A stretch of 10,692 nucleotides of DNA from JAAYBY01 sp964654125. GTDB lineage: Bacteria > Bacillota > Clostridia > Saccharofermentanales > UBA5734. How positions within the stretch are numbered: position 1 is the stretch's first letter; the number at the start of each line of letters is the position of its first letter. The stretch is from contig CAZZGG010000091.1 in NCBI GenBank assembly GCA_964654125.1, positions 1-10,692 of the forward strand, in the 5' to 3' direction. Position numbers and translations under genes: made by a program. The notes under the pieces were generated by a model that was not told where the DNA came from, searched no databases, and saw only the letters and a program-made list of their open reading frames with translations. Below, one piece after another: positions 5,429-10,692 of this stretch.

Positions 5429-7716
5429 AGATCCTCCTGGCCAAGTCAGCCGGCTTTTGCTTTGGAGTCAGGCACGCTGTGGAAACTGCTGAGCAGCTGC
5501 TGGCCAGTCCGCCGGATGGCACCCTGTATATGCTGGGTGACCTGATCCATAACCAGCATGTCATCACTGATCTCAATCAAAGGGGACTTTTGACAGCCCA
5601 GAGCACAGCTGACCTGGCCGAAGGCGCGACAGTCCTGATCCGGGCCCATGGGGTGGCGCCGGCCACCATGGCCGCTTTGGCGGACAAGAACTGTGTCGTG
5701 GTTGACTGCACCTGTCCTTATGTGCAAAAGATCCAGCGCATAGTCAAAAAATCTTACGATAATGGTAATAAAATAATTATTGCCGGTATGCCGGGCCATG
5801 CTGAGGTTATTGGCATCAATGGCCAGTGTGAGAACACCGGCCTGGTGATTTCAAGTGCGGCGGAGGCCCAGGAACTGCCTGTTGCAGGGGATAATTGGGT
5901 GCTGGTGGCCCAAACCACCTTCTCTTTTGCCCAATATCAGGAAATTTGCCAAATTTTAAAGAAAAAAATTGCAAAGCTGCAGATATTTGATACAATATGT
6001 ATTACGACTGCAAACAGGCAGGAAGAAGCAGGCCGGATCGCCCGGCTTGCTGATATCATGCTTGTAATTGGCAGCCAGGACAGCTCAAATACCCAAAAGC
6101 TGTTGGAGGTCTGCCGCAGTCAGTGCAGGCAGACGTTTCTTGTCGAAGATGCTGCTCAGCTGGATTCCTTAGTCGGGGGCAGATCCCGGTTAAAGGATCT
6201 GACTGTCGGAATCACAGCAGGCGCGTCGACGCCAGAACGTATAATCAGGGAGGTTATTCAGGCAATGACTGAACAAGAAGTCAGGCAGAACGGTCAGGAG
6301 ATCCAAGAGGAGATCCGACAGGATGTTCAAACAGAAGAAGTATTGCAGGATGCAGAAGTAAAAGCTGAGACAGAGACGGACCAGCCGGTAGTGGCAGAAG
6401 CCGAAGCAGTCGCGGAAGAAGTCGCAGCAGCAGTTGAAGCAGTTGAAGAAGTAACTGAAGAAACCGCAGTTGCAGCAGAAGAAGCTGAGGCAGCGACAGA
6501 AGAAGTCGCCCAGGCCGCACAGGCATCTGAAGCTGTGGCGGAGGAAGCTGCAGAGCAGGAGACCGCTGAGTCAGAAGCAACAGAAGCAGAGGCTGCCCCG
6601 GAGGCGGACAATGATTCTGGTGACATCAGTTTCACGGATTTTATTGACAACATTCCCCAGCTCAAGCGCGGTTTGACTGTGCGCGGCACCATCATCCGCT
6701 ATGACAGCGAGTTTGTCTATGTGGATGTGCGGGATAAGAGCGAAGGTCGGATCTCACGGCATGAATTTGATGCTGATCCGGACTTTGATCTTGACGATGC
6801 TGTTGAAAATCATAAGGAAATCGATGTTTATGTGCGTAATATCCGCAATTCTGACCAGGGTAAGGAAATTATCCTGTCTAAAGCCCGCGTCGATTTCACC
6901 AAATACAAGGCTCTGATCGAGGACGCTTTTGCGGAGAAAACACCGATTTCTGTCAAAATCATCAATGTTGTCAAAGACGGCGTGATTGCCAGTTTTGGCG
7001 GTGTAGACATTTACATCCATCGCACTCAGCTGGAAATGGGCATCGTGGAAGACCTGGAGCCATATCGTGGCCAGACCATGGATATTCTTGTCACCCAGTT
7101 CGATCCTGATAAGAAAAGACTGCGTGTTTCCGGTTCCCGCAGGGCTCTGCTCTCGCTGGAAAGACGGGAAAAAGCCGATGAACTCTGGCAGACTATCGCA
7201 GTTGGCAATGAATATGACGGAATCGTACGCAGCTTGACTGATTTTGGCGCTTTTGTCGATATCGGTGGTGTGGACGGACTGGTCCATGTTTCTGAACTGT
7301 CCTGGAACAGGATCCGCCATCCATCTGAGGTTGTCAATGTCGGCGATGAGGTTCATGTCAGGGTTAAGGATTTTGATCCTGAGCGCAAGCGGATCTCACT
7401 GGGCTATAAGAAGGTTGAAGACGATCCTTATCACGATGTGGAAAGCCGCTTCCCGGTCGGTTCAATCGTGCGGGGCACTGTGGTGCGCATGTTCCCCTTC
7501 GGTGCTTTCGTTGAGATCGCCGATGGTGTTGATGCTCTGTGCCATATTTCCCAGATCGCCAATGTACGCCTCAACAAGCCCAATGAAGTCTTGAGTGAGG
7601 GTATGGAAGTTGATGCCAGGGTACTGGAAGTCAGCAATCAGACCAGACGGATCAGCATCAGCATCAAAGAGGTTGAGCCGATCAACCCGCCAGGCTATGA
7701 GGATGATTATTTTTAG
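5425..7716 (+). CDS. ispH-rpsA: IspH (HMBPP reductase) fused to ribosomal protein S1
   Basis: A 763-residue fusion. Residues 1 to about 280 form IspH, the 4Fe-4S enzyme that reduces HMBPP to IPP and DMAPP in the last step of the MEP isoprenoid pathway. Cluster cysteines are C12 (GFCFGV), C97 (CTCPYV) and C192 (TICITTANRQ). Substrate residues include H42 (LIHNQHV), H75 (RAHGV), H125 and E127 (GHAEV), T164/T165, SSNT at 220-223 and GASTPE at 266-271. Residues about 281-400 are an acidic Ala/Glu-rich linker. Residues about 413-750 hold four S1 RNA-binding domains (starting near 413, 502, 591 and 676), the number usual for Firmicute S1. The third carries the typical GIVRSLTDFGAFVDIGGVDG. Both halves look intact. 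Such fusions are known in Clostridia. AGGAG at 5415-5419 precedes the ATG, which overlaps the cmk stop by 4 nt. Confidence 0.96.
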   Translation: MKILLAKSAGFCFGVRHAVETAEQLLASPPDGTLYMLGDLIHNQHVITDLNQRGLLTAQSTADLAEGATVLIRAHGVAPATMAALADKNCVVVDCTCPYVQKIQRIVKKSYDNGNKIIIAGMPGHAEVIGINGQCENTGLVISSAAEAQELPVAGDNWVLVAQTTFSFAQYQEICQILKKKIAKLQIFDTICITTANRQEEAGRIARLADIMLVIGSQDSSNTQKLLEVCRSQCRQTFLVEDAAQLDSLVGGRSRLKDLTVGITAGASTPERIIREVIQAMTEQEVRQNGQEIQEEIRQDVQTEEVLQDAEVKAETETDQPVVAEAEAVAEEVAAAVEAVEEVTEETAVAAEEAEAATEEVAQAAQASEAVAEEAAEQETAESEATEAEAAPEADNDSGDISFTDFIDNIPQLKRGLTVRGTIIRYDSEFVYVDVRDKSEGRISRHEFDADPDFDLDDAVENHKEIDVYVRNIRNSDQGKEIILSKARVDFTKYKALIEDAFAEKTPISVKIINVVKDGVIASFGGVDIYIHRTQLEMGIVEDLEPYRGQTMDILVTQFDPDKKRLRVSGSRRALLSLERREKADELWQTIAVGNEYDGIVRSLTDFGAFVDIGGVDGLVHVSELSWNRIRHPSEVVNVGDEVHVRVKDFDPERKRISLGYKKVEDDPYHDVESRFPVGSIVRGTVVRMFPFGAFVEIADGVDALCHISQIANVRLNKPNEVLSEGMEVDARVLEVSNQTRRISISIKEVEPINPPGYEDDYF
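5969..5996 (+). promoter_or_regulatory. Possible internal promoter within the IspH coding part
   Basis: TTGCAA (5969-5974) and TACAAT (5991-5996) are 16 bases apart, and TGA immediately before the -10 box gives an extended -10 (TGnTACAAT). The surrounding 60 bases are markedly more AT-rich than the rest of the gene. A start near 6003 would lie about 260 nt ahead of the internal S1 start codon at 6265. The match may be chance, because the codons here are mostly lysine and isoleucine. Confidence 0.35.
6248..6267 (+). promoter_or_regulatory. Possible internal ribosome binding site and start for free S1
   Basis: GGGAGG (6248-6253) lies 11 nt before an in-frame ATG at 6265, which is codon 281, just where the IspH homology ends and the linker begins. 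Starting here would give a 483-residue acidic-linker-plus-S1 protein. The spacing is long but usable. Whether it is used cannot be seen from sequence alone. Confidence 0.4.
6358..6615 (+). repeat. Low-complexity Ala/Glu-coding tract in the fusion linker
   Basis: An imperfect run built from GAAGCAG, GAAGAAGT and GCAGCAG units codes for an acidic stretch at about residues 312-397 of the fusion protein, made almost only of A, E, V, T and Q. It separates IspH from the S1 domains and is probably flexible or helical. Such tracts vary in length between relatives by slippage. It also generates long spurious open frames on both strands. Confidence 0.75.
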
Positions 7717-7745
7717 ATAATATTTCTCCCGGCCAAGAATTGATT

Positions 7746-7782
7746 AAAAAAAACCAGCAGTTGTCAAAGCTGCTGGTTTTTT
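7746..7782. terminator. Bidirectional rho-independent terminator between convergent operons
   Basis: CCAGCAG (7754-7760) pairs with CTGCTGG (7770-7776) across a 9-nt loop. An A-run (7746-7753) precedes it and a T-run (7777-7782) follows, so the structure reads as a terminator on both strands. The adjacent A and T tracts extend the stem. It sits 29 nt past the stop of the IspH-S1 gene and just past the stop of the minus-strand acetyltransferase gene at 7784. Confidence 0.9.
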
Positions 7783-7783
7783 G

Positions 7784-8365
7784 CTAGTCCGGCCAGAGGG
7801 GGCCATCTGCTAACAGGACATAGCGCAGGTGGTCCCGCCAGACGCCATTGATCTTTAAAAAACGGGGGCTGAGGGCTTCTTTGGCAAAGCCCAGCTTTTC
7901 TGCCAAGGCGATGGAGCGGCTGTTGTCTGGCAAAATGGCCGCTTCCAGGCGGTGCAGCTTGAATGAATCGAACATGATCTGGATAGCTGCCTGGCCTGCT
8001 TCCAAGGCCAGGCCCTGGCCCTCATAGTCCTGATCGAGATGCCAGGCCGTGAAAGCTGAGCACATACTGCCATAAACAATCTGGCTGAAAGCCACCCGGC
8101 CGATAATGCGCGTGGGATCCTCGGGCAAGGCCAGCCAGAAGGAGACAGCCCGGCCGGCGCGAAAGTCTTCCTCTTCAGCCTGTAGGATGGACCTTTGCTG
8201 GGCCAGACTGAAGTAGCTGGCTGCCCGGTCAGGAAACCAGGGGTCATGAAAGGAGCGGTTGCGCCAGTAATAGTCCTGGATACTGGCAGCATATGATGCA
8301 TCGAGCAGCCTTAAAAGCAGGCGTCGGGTCGGGAAGGAAAAGGGCAGCTTAAAGGGCCTGGCCAT
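7784..8365 (-). CDS. GNAT acetyltransferase, RimJ/RimL type
   Basis: This 193-residue protein has the layout of RimJ/RimL-like N-acetyltransferases, which use acetyl-CoA to acetylate ribosomal-protein N-termini or other amines. It opens with the family's TRRLLLRLL strand (13-21). The acetyl-CoA-binding segment is DQDYEGQGLALEA (111-123). HRLEAAILPDNSRSIALAEK (138-157) is followed by LGF (158-160), with the characteristic N-x-x-S-x-x-x-A-E-K-L-G-F pattern. A C-terminal WRDHLRYVLL strand completes the fold. It is the last gene of the minus-strand group. The ATG lies 3 nt after the dipeptidase stop with no clear ribosome binding site, so translation is likely coupled. The substrate cannot be deduced; drug or small-molecule targets are also possible. 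Confidence 0.88.
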   Translation of the reverse strand: MARPFKLPFSFPTRRLLLRLLDASYAASIQDYYWRNRSFHDPWFPDRAASYFSLAQQRSILQAEEEDFRAGRAVSFWLALPEDPTRIIGRVAFSQIVYGSMCSAFTAWHLDQDYEGQGLALEAGQAAIQIMFDSFKLHRLEAAILPDNSRSIALAEKLGFAKEALSPRFLKINGVWRDHLRYVLLADGPLWPD

Positions 8366-8368
8366 GGG

Positions 8369-9715
8369 CTAGGAGGTCAGCTCGATCAGGGCTTGGCGAT
8401 AGATGGCTGCTGTTGCCAAAAGCTCTGTCAAGGTGATGTATTCGTCGGCCTGGTGGGCTGTGGAGGCACTGTCCGGTAGACCGGAGCCAAAAGCGACCAC
8501 ATTGGGCATGGTCCTGGCATAGGTGCCACCCCCGATTGCAATTGGCTGGGCAGCATGGCCGGTCATTTCCTGGTAGACCTGGTTAAGGACAGTGACCAGC
8601 TTGGAATCGCGTGCCACATGCAGGGGCGGGATGTGGGTGAGCAGCTCAGCCTCGCCGCCCAGCTGGGCTGCCCGGCTGGCTATCTTCTGCCAAAGCTCAG
8701 CAAAATCTGCCGTGACCGGATATCGGATATCGACAGTCAGGGCAGCAGCGCTTGAATCCAGTTCCAGGATGCCGGCATTTAAGGTTAAGGGGCCTGTTTC
8801 GTCTGCCATCTGGATGCCCATTTTCTCGCCCAGGCAGCCTAAACCGATGATCTCGTTATAAAAATCAACAAAGGGATGGCTGGATGCATTTTGGGCCAGC
8901 TCTTCCGCTAAGGCCTGCATGGCCTTGCTGATGGCATTTGTCATGCCCTGGGGTGAGCTGGCATGGCCGCTGGTGCCGCTTATTATGCGCTCTATAAGCT
9001 CACCGTCTTTTTGCAAGGTCAGCTGGGCCCGGCCCGGGATCATATTGGGAGCGTCGCCTGATTTGGCAGCTACTAGCTGCAGCTTGTCTGTGCTGGCCTG
9101 GGTCTGCTTTAATATGAGCCTGAACTGGAGCAGGCCTTTTTCGGCATAGATGACAGGGAAGGAAGCATCTGGTGTGAAGCCTGCTGTGGGCAGCTCAGCC
9201 ACCTTGACATAGTGGGCCATGCAGGAGCTGCCTTTTTCTTCATCTGTGCCGACTATAAGGCGGATTCTGCTCTTGGGCCGGTAGCCCTGGTCAAGCAGGT
9301 CTTTCATGGCATAAAGGGCAGCGATGGCCGGCCCCTTGTTGTCACCTGTGCCGCGTCCAATCAGGCGTCCGTCAGCTATTTTTAAAGTGAAGGGGTCACT
9401 TTGCCAGCCTTCACCGGCCGGTACGACATCTAGATGACAAAGCGCTGCCACTAGGTCAGAGCCAGTGCCAAATTCGGCATAGCCGGCCCGGTTATCCAGG
9501 TTGGCTGTGCGAAAGCCCAAGCTTTGGGCCAGGTCAAGGAAGTGGAGCAGGACCTTTTTGGCAGCTGGGCCATAGGGTGCATCCGCTGTGGCCTCCTGGC
9601 GGTAACTGGGGATGGCGATCAGGCCAGCCAGGCTGGTCAGCATGGGCTCTTGCAGGTGCTTCATCTGGCTTGCTAGCTCTTCAAGACGGGTTGGGTCAAT
9701 CACTGGTTTTTTCAT
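8369..9715 (-). CDS. pepV: M20-family dipeptidase, PepV-like
   Basis: This 448-residue zinc peptidase of the M20A dipeptidase group (PepV, about 470 residues) hydrolyses dipeptides in the cytoplasm. Two-metal site residues appear in order: H94 in CHLDVVP with D96, bridging D125 in GRGTGDNKGP, catalytic pair E159/E160 in GTDEEKG, D183 in TPDASFP, and H421 in STAHQADEY. H251 in SGTSGHASSPQG belongs to the lid domain. A longer reading from GTG at 9730 exists, but GGAGG at 9722-9726 lies inside it and is placed 6 nt before the ATG at 9715, which I prefer. The ATG at 9718 is also possible. The gene overlaps the upstream hypothetical gene by about 20 nt and is 3 nt from the acetyltransferase gene. 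The exact peptide preference is not readable. Confidence 0.92.
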   Translation of the reverse strand: MKKPVIDPTRLEELASQMKHLQEPMLTSLAGLIAIPSYRQEATADAPYGPAAKKVLLHFLDLAQSLGFRTANLDNRAGYAEFGTGSDLVAALCHLDVVPAGEGWQSDPFTLKIADGRLIGRGTGDNKGPAIAALYAMKDLLDQGYRPKSRIRLIVGTDEEKGSSCMAHYVKVAELPTAGFTPDASFPVIYAEKGLLQFRLILKQTQASTDKLQLVAAKSGDAPNMIPGRAQLTLQKDGELIERIISGTSGHASSPQGMTNAISKAMQALAEELAQNASSHPFVDFYNEIIGLGCLGEKMGIQMADETGPLTLNAGILELDSSAAALTVDIRYPVTADFAELWQKIASRAAQLGGEAELLTHIPPLHVARDSKLVTVLNQVYQEMTGHAAQPIAIGGGTYARTMPNVVAFGSGLPDSASTAHQADEYITLTELLATAAIYRQALIELTS

Positions 9716-10229
9716 CATTAACCTCCACACTGGCAGCAGCTGCTTCTTCTGTTTCGGTTTCTGCTTCTTCTTTTGTGAAATCTAGCATTTCTGCCCCTTC
9801 GCAATCTTTGTGCAGGGAGCAGAGAAGACCTAGATAAAGGCCTTGCCTGTCGGCGGGTTCACCACAGATGATACAGGCATCAGCCGGCACTTCATAAAGG
9901 GAGAGCAGTCCTGATAATTGGCCTAAAAACAGTTCGATCTGGCCAGTTGAAAGCGGGATCAGTTTGCTGGCCAGGCGGACACAGAGGAAGTTGTCACTTA
10001 GCTCATAGTTATAGAGGCGGATCTTTTTATCTTGCCCGGTCAAAAAATCAATTGTCTGGTCCAAGGCCTGCCGGCTGATGCCGGCAACCGGGGTGATGAA
10101 GGTTGTAAAGTTTTTGCCTTCCAAAACAGTGAAGAGATAGCCATTGTATTCACCAAAAACCAGCTCTTCTTTTTGATTGATCTTCCAATCATTTTGCTCA
10201 GCAAGCCGCATCAGTCTGTTTGATATCAT
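9696..10229 (-). CDS. Hypothetical protein with four-cysteine (zinc-like) cluster
   Basis: A 177-residue protein I do not recognise. Residues 1-115 look like a mixed alpha/beta globular domain without signal peptide or membrane segment. After it comes a cluster C119-x2-C122-x14-C137-x5-C143 (with H140 in LHKDC), resembling a small treble-clef or zinc-ribbon metal site. The C-terminus (about 153-177) is highly acidic and rich in Glu, Ala and Thr, probably disordered. GAGGAG a few bases before the ATG supports the start. It is the first gene of the minus-strand group, directly ahead of the PepV-like dipeptidase and overlapping it by about 20 nt, so the two are cotranscribed. No function can be assigned; a metal-stabilised binding role is only a guess. 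Confidence 0.8.
   Translation of the reverse strand: MISNRLMRLAEQNDWKINQKEELVFGEYNGYLFTVLEGKNFTTFITPVAGISRQALDQTIDFLTGQDKKIRLYNYELSDNFLCVRLASKLIPLSTGQIELFLGQLSGLLSLYEVPADACIICGEPADRQGLYLGLLCSLHKDCEGAEMLDFTKEEAETETEEAAAASVEVNDEKTSD
9722..9726 (-). promoter_or_regulatory. Ribosome binding site setting the dipeptidase start
   Basis: On the minus strand GGAGG is followed by TTA, ATG, ATG. The second ATG (starting at 9715) has the better 6-nt spacing. The site lies inside the end of the upstream hypothetical gene. Confidence 0.7.
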
Positions 10230-10256
10230 AATTTACTCCTCGTGTAATACTTTTAG

Positions 10257-10287
10257 AGCCAGCAGAAAATTCACCTATCTGGCTGCT
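10257..10287 (-). other. Inverted repeat at the 5' end of the minus-strand transcript
   Basis: AGCCAG (10257-10262) and CTGGCT (10279-10284) can pair across 16 nt, with a second alternative pairing AGCAG/CTGCT (10261-10265, 10283-10287). Transcription from the predicted minus-strand promoter would start at about 10286, so the RNA would begin with this hairpin, some 25 nt before the ribosome binding site. It may stabilise the mRNA. In the plus direction it is followed by a T-run (10287-10292) and could act as a weak terminator. Confidence 0.4.
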
Positions 10288-10292
10288 TTTTT

Positions 10293-10298
10293 ATTATA
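10293..10298 (-). promoter_or_regulatory. -10 box of the minus-strand operon promoter
   Basis: A perfect TATAAT reads on the minus strand about 64 nt before the start of the hypothetical gene. The -35 side is weak: the nearest candidate, TTGGCG, is 19 bases upstream. The position fits a promoter for the three minus-strand genes, but the -35 element is uncertain. Confidence 0.5.
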
Positions 10299-10358
10299 GC
10301 GCAAAAAGTCCGTTCTGCGCCAAGTTATCTGGTAAAGGCTGCCGGATAATCTCTGATT

Positions 10359-10386
10359 CCCTAATTGGACAAGGGAGATATTAGGG
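10359..10386. repeat. Inverted repeat CCCTAAT / ATTAGGG
   Basis: Seven-base arms CCCTAAT (10359-10365) and ATTAGGG (10380-10386) are separated by 14 bases. It lies between the divergent promoters and is a candidate operator or RNA hairpin. There is no T-run, so it is unlikely to be a terminator. Confidence 0.45.
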
Positions 10387-10425
10387 GTGAGATTTTAAAC
10401 AATGATACTTTTCACAAGTTGAAAT

Positions 10426-10440
10426 TTCTTAAAATAAGAA
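10426..10440. repeat. Short palindrome TTCTTA-AAA-TAAGAA
   Basis: Six-base arms (10426-10431 and 10435-10440) around a 3-base centre form a compact dyad of the size bound by small HTH dimers. It lies about 120 bases before the XRE-type gene and may be its operator, but AT-rich dyads also arise by chance. Confidence 0.35.
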
Positions 10441-10495
10441 TGCCTTAAAAGTAGCTGTAAATATGGCCCTGGCATATTCTTTGATTATGGAAAAG

Positions 10496-10504
10496 TGGTA
10501 GAAT
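10496..10504 (+). promoter_or_regulatory. Possible extended -10 promoter of the XRE-type gene
   Basis: TGGTAGAAT fits an extended -10 element (TGn followed by TAGAAT, 5 of 6 to the consensus). No good -35 box is found 16-18 bases upstream. It would start transcription near 10511, leaving a leader of about 49 nt to the ATG at 10560. Confidence 0.4.
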
Positions 10505-10520
10505 TAAACAAGTACCGCTT

Positions 10521-10544
10521 TTGGCAATCAGGCTAGCTTGGCAA
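10521..10544 (+). repeat. Direct repeat TTGGCAA flanking GCTAGC
   Basis: TTGGCAA occurs at 10521-10527 and 10538-10544, 17 bases apart, with the palindrome GCTAGC at 10532-10537 between them. The second copy touches the ribosome binding site AAGGAGG (10543-10549). The position suits repression of the downstream gene, but the repeat is short. Confidence 0.4.
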
Positions 10545-10559
10545 GGAGGATGAATCAAC

Positions 10560-10692
10560 ATGAGTGATGATTTCGAAAAACTGTTGCAACATGAATTGAA
10601 AAATCCTGAGTTTCATAAAGAATGGGAAGCTTTGGAGTCTGGATATAATATAATAAAAGCAATTATTGATGCTAGGAAAGCTAGTAAACTGA
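10560..10692 (+). CDS. XRE/HigA-like antitoxin-type regulator, 3' end cut by the window
   Basis: The first 44 codons of an open frame that runs off the window end. AAGGAGG at 10543-10549 lies 10 nt before the ATG. The N-terminus (LLQHELKNPEFHKEWEALES, then IIKAIIDARKASKL) is the typical lead-in of HigA/XRE antitoxins, where an acidic helical segment precedes the helix-turn-helix that would begin just past the edge. Such proteins bind their own promoter and often neutralise a HigB/RelE-type toxin. No toxin gene is seen upstream, so a partner, if any, lies downstream. The composition is more AT-rich than the neighbouring genes, compatible with transfer. A solitary XRE regulator is an alternative. 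Confidence 0.75.
   Translation, partial: MSDDFEKLLQHELKNPEFHKEWEALESGYNIIKAIIDARKASKL

Larger units (their letters stand above)
10230..10559. other. Divergent intergenic region, AT-rich, no gene seen
   Basis: About 330 bases lie between the minus-strand group and the plus-strand regulator. The stretch is visibly more AT-rich than the operons. It holds the minus-strand promoter and leader hairpin near 10257-10298, two inverted repeats (10359-10386 and 10426-10440), a candidate plus-strand promoter at 10496-10504, and a pair of 7-base direct repeats at 10521-10544. I see no coding frame, tRNA or known riboswitch in it. Confidence 0.6.

Noticed and set aside
6358..6615. Repeated GAAGCAG units considered as a CRISPR-like or regulatory repeat array
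   Set aside because: The units are irregular, in frame and encode the acidic linker; there are no spacers.
6281..6695. Leucine-rich and serine/alanine-rich minus-strand open frames opposite the fusion linker
   Set aside because: They are the complement of the GAA/GCA repeats coding for the Ala/Glu linker and have no independent coding signs.
6754..7356. 200-codon minus-strand open frame opposite the S1 domains
   Set aside because: It is antisense to conserved S1 domain sequence and has no recognisable protein features.
7746..7782. Palindromic A-run/T-run element considered as an insertion-sequence end or attachment site
   Set aside because: Its stem-loop with flanking A and T tracts between convergent genes is fully explained as a bidirectional terminator, and no second copy or transposase gene is present.
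10470..10485. Sigma-54-like sequence TGGCATATTCTTTGAT ahead of the XRE-type gene
   Set aside because: The -24 half and spacing fit, but the highly conserved GC of the -12 element is GA. A single imperfect match in AT-rich DNA without an enhancer-binding protein nearby is not enough.

Overview
The window looks like the chromosome of a Gram-positive Bacillota bacterium, most likely a member of the Clostridia with moderate-to-high GC. The pointers are an IspH-ribosomal protein S1 fusion gene (a clostridial hallmark), a HutP-family protein, a PepV-type M20 dipeptidase, strong Shine-Dalgarno sites, and densely packed genes. I cannot name a genus from the sequence alone.

Layout. A strong promoter at 42-70 precedes seven tightly spaced plus-strand genes (149-7716). 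The first three encode a biotin-dependent carboxyl-transfer set: an acyl-CoA-type carboxyltransferase (12S/MmdA-like), a small biotin carboxyl carrier (1.3S-like), and a pyruvate/oxaloacetate carboxyltransferase (5S-like). Next come an RpiR-family regulator with a SIS domain, a HutP-family protein, cytidylate kinase (cmk), and an IspH-S1 fusion. Gaps are at most 23 nt and the last four genes overlap, so they are probably one operon. A hairpin with flanking A and T tracts at 7746-7782 closes it and also serves the convergent genes. On the minus strand, from 10229 down to 7784, lie a hypothetical protein with a four-cysteine cluster, a PepV-like dipeptidase and a RimJ/RimL-like acetyltransferase. 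These are also tightly packed and are driven by a promoter near 10298. The 10230-10559 interval is AT-rich, with several inverted and direct repeats but no gene. At the right edge the first 44 codons of an XRE/HigA-like antitoxin-type regulator begin at 10560.

How the genes may work together. The three biotin genes lack the membrane beta and gamma subunits of sodium-pumping decarboxylases, so they resemble a soluble transcarboxylase that moves CO2 between a CoA ester and pyruvate/oxaloacetate. The RpiR/SIS protein is the obvious candidate regulator of this module. cmk and IspH-S1 supply nucleotide, isoprenoid and translation functions. A candidate internal promoter and an in-frame ribosome binding site plus ATG inside the fusion gene could let S1 be made independently of the upstream genes. 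I found no CRISPR array, tRNA, rRNA, transposase or phage gene. Most of the window is ordinary core metabolism. The points that deserve checking are the operon composition, the biotin enzyme's identity, the HutP homologue and the internal S1 start.
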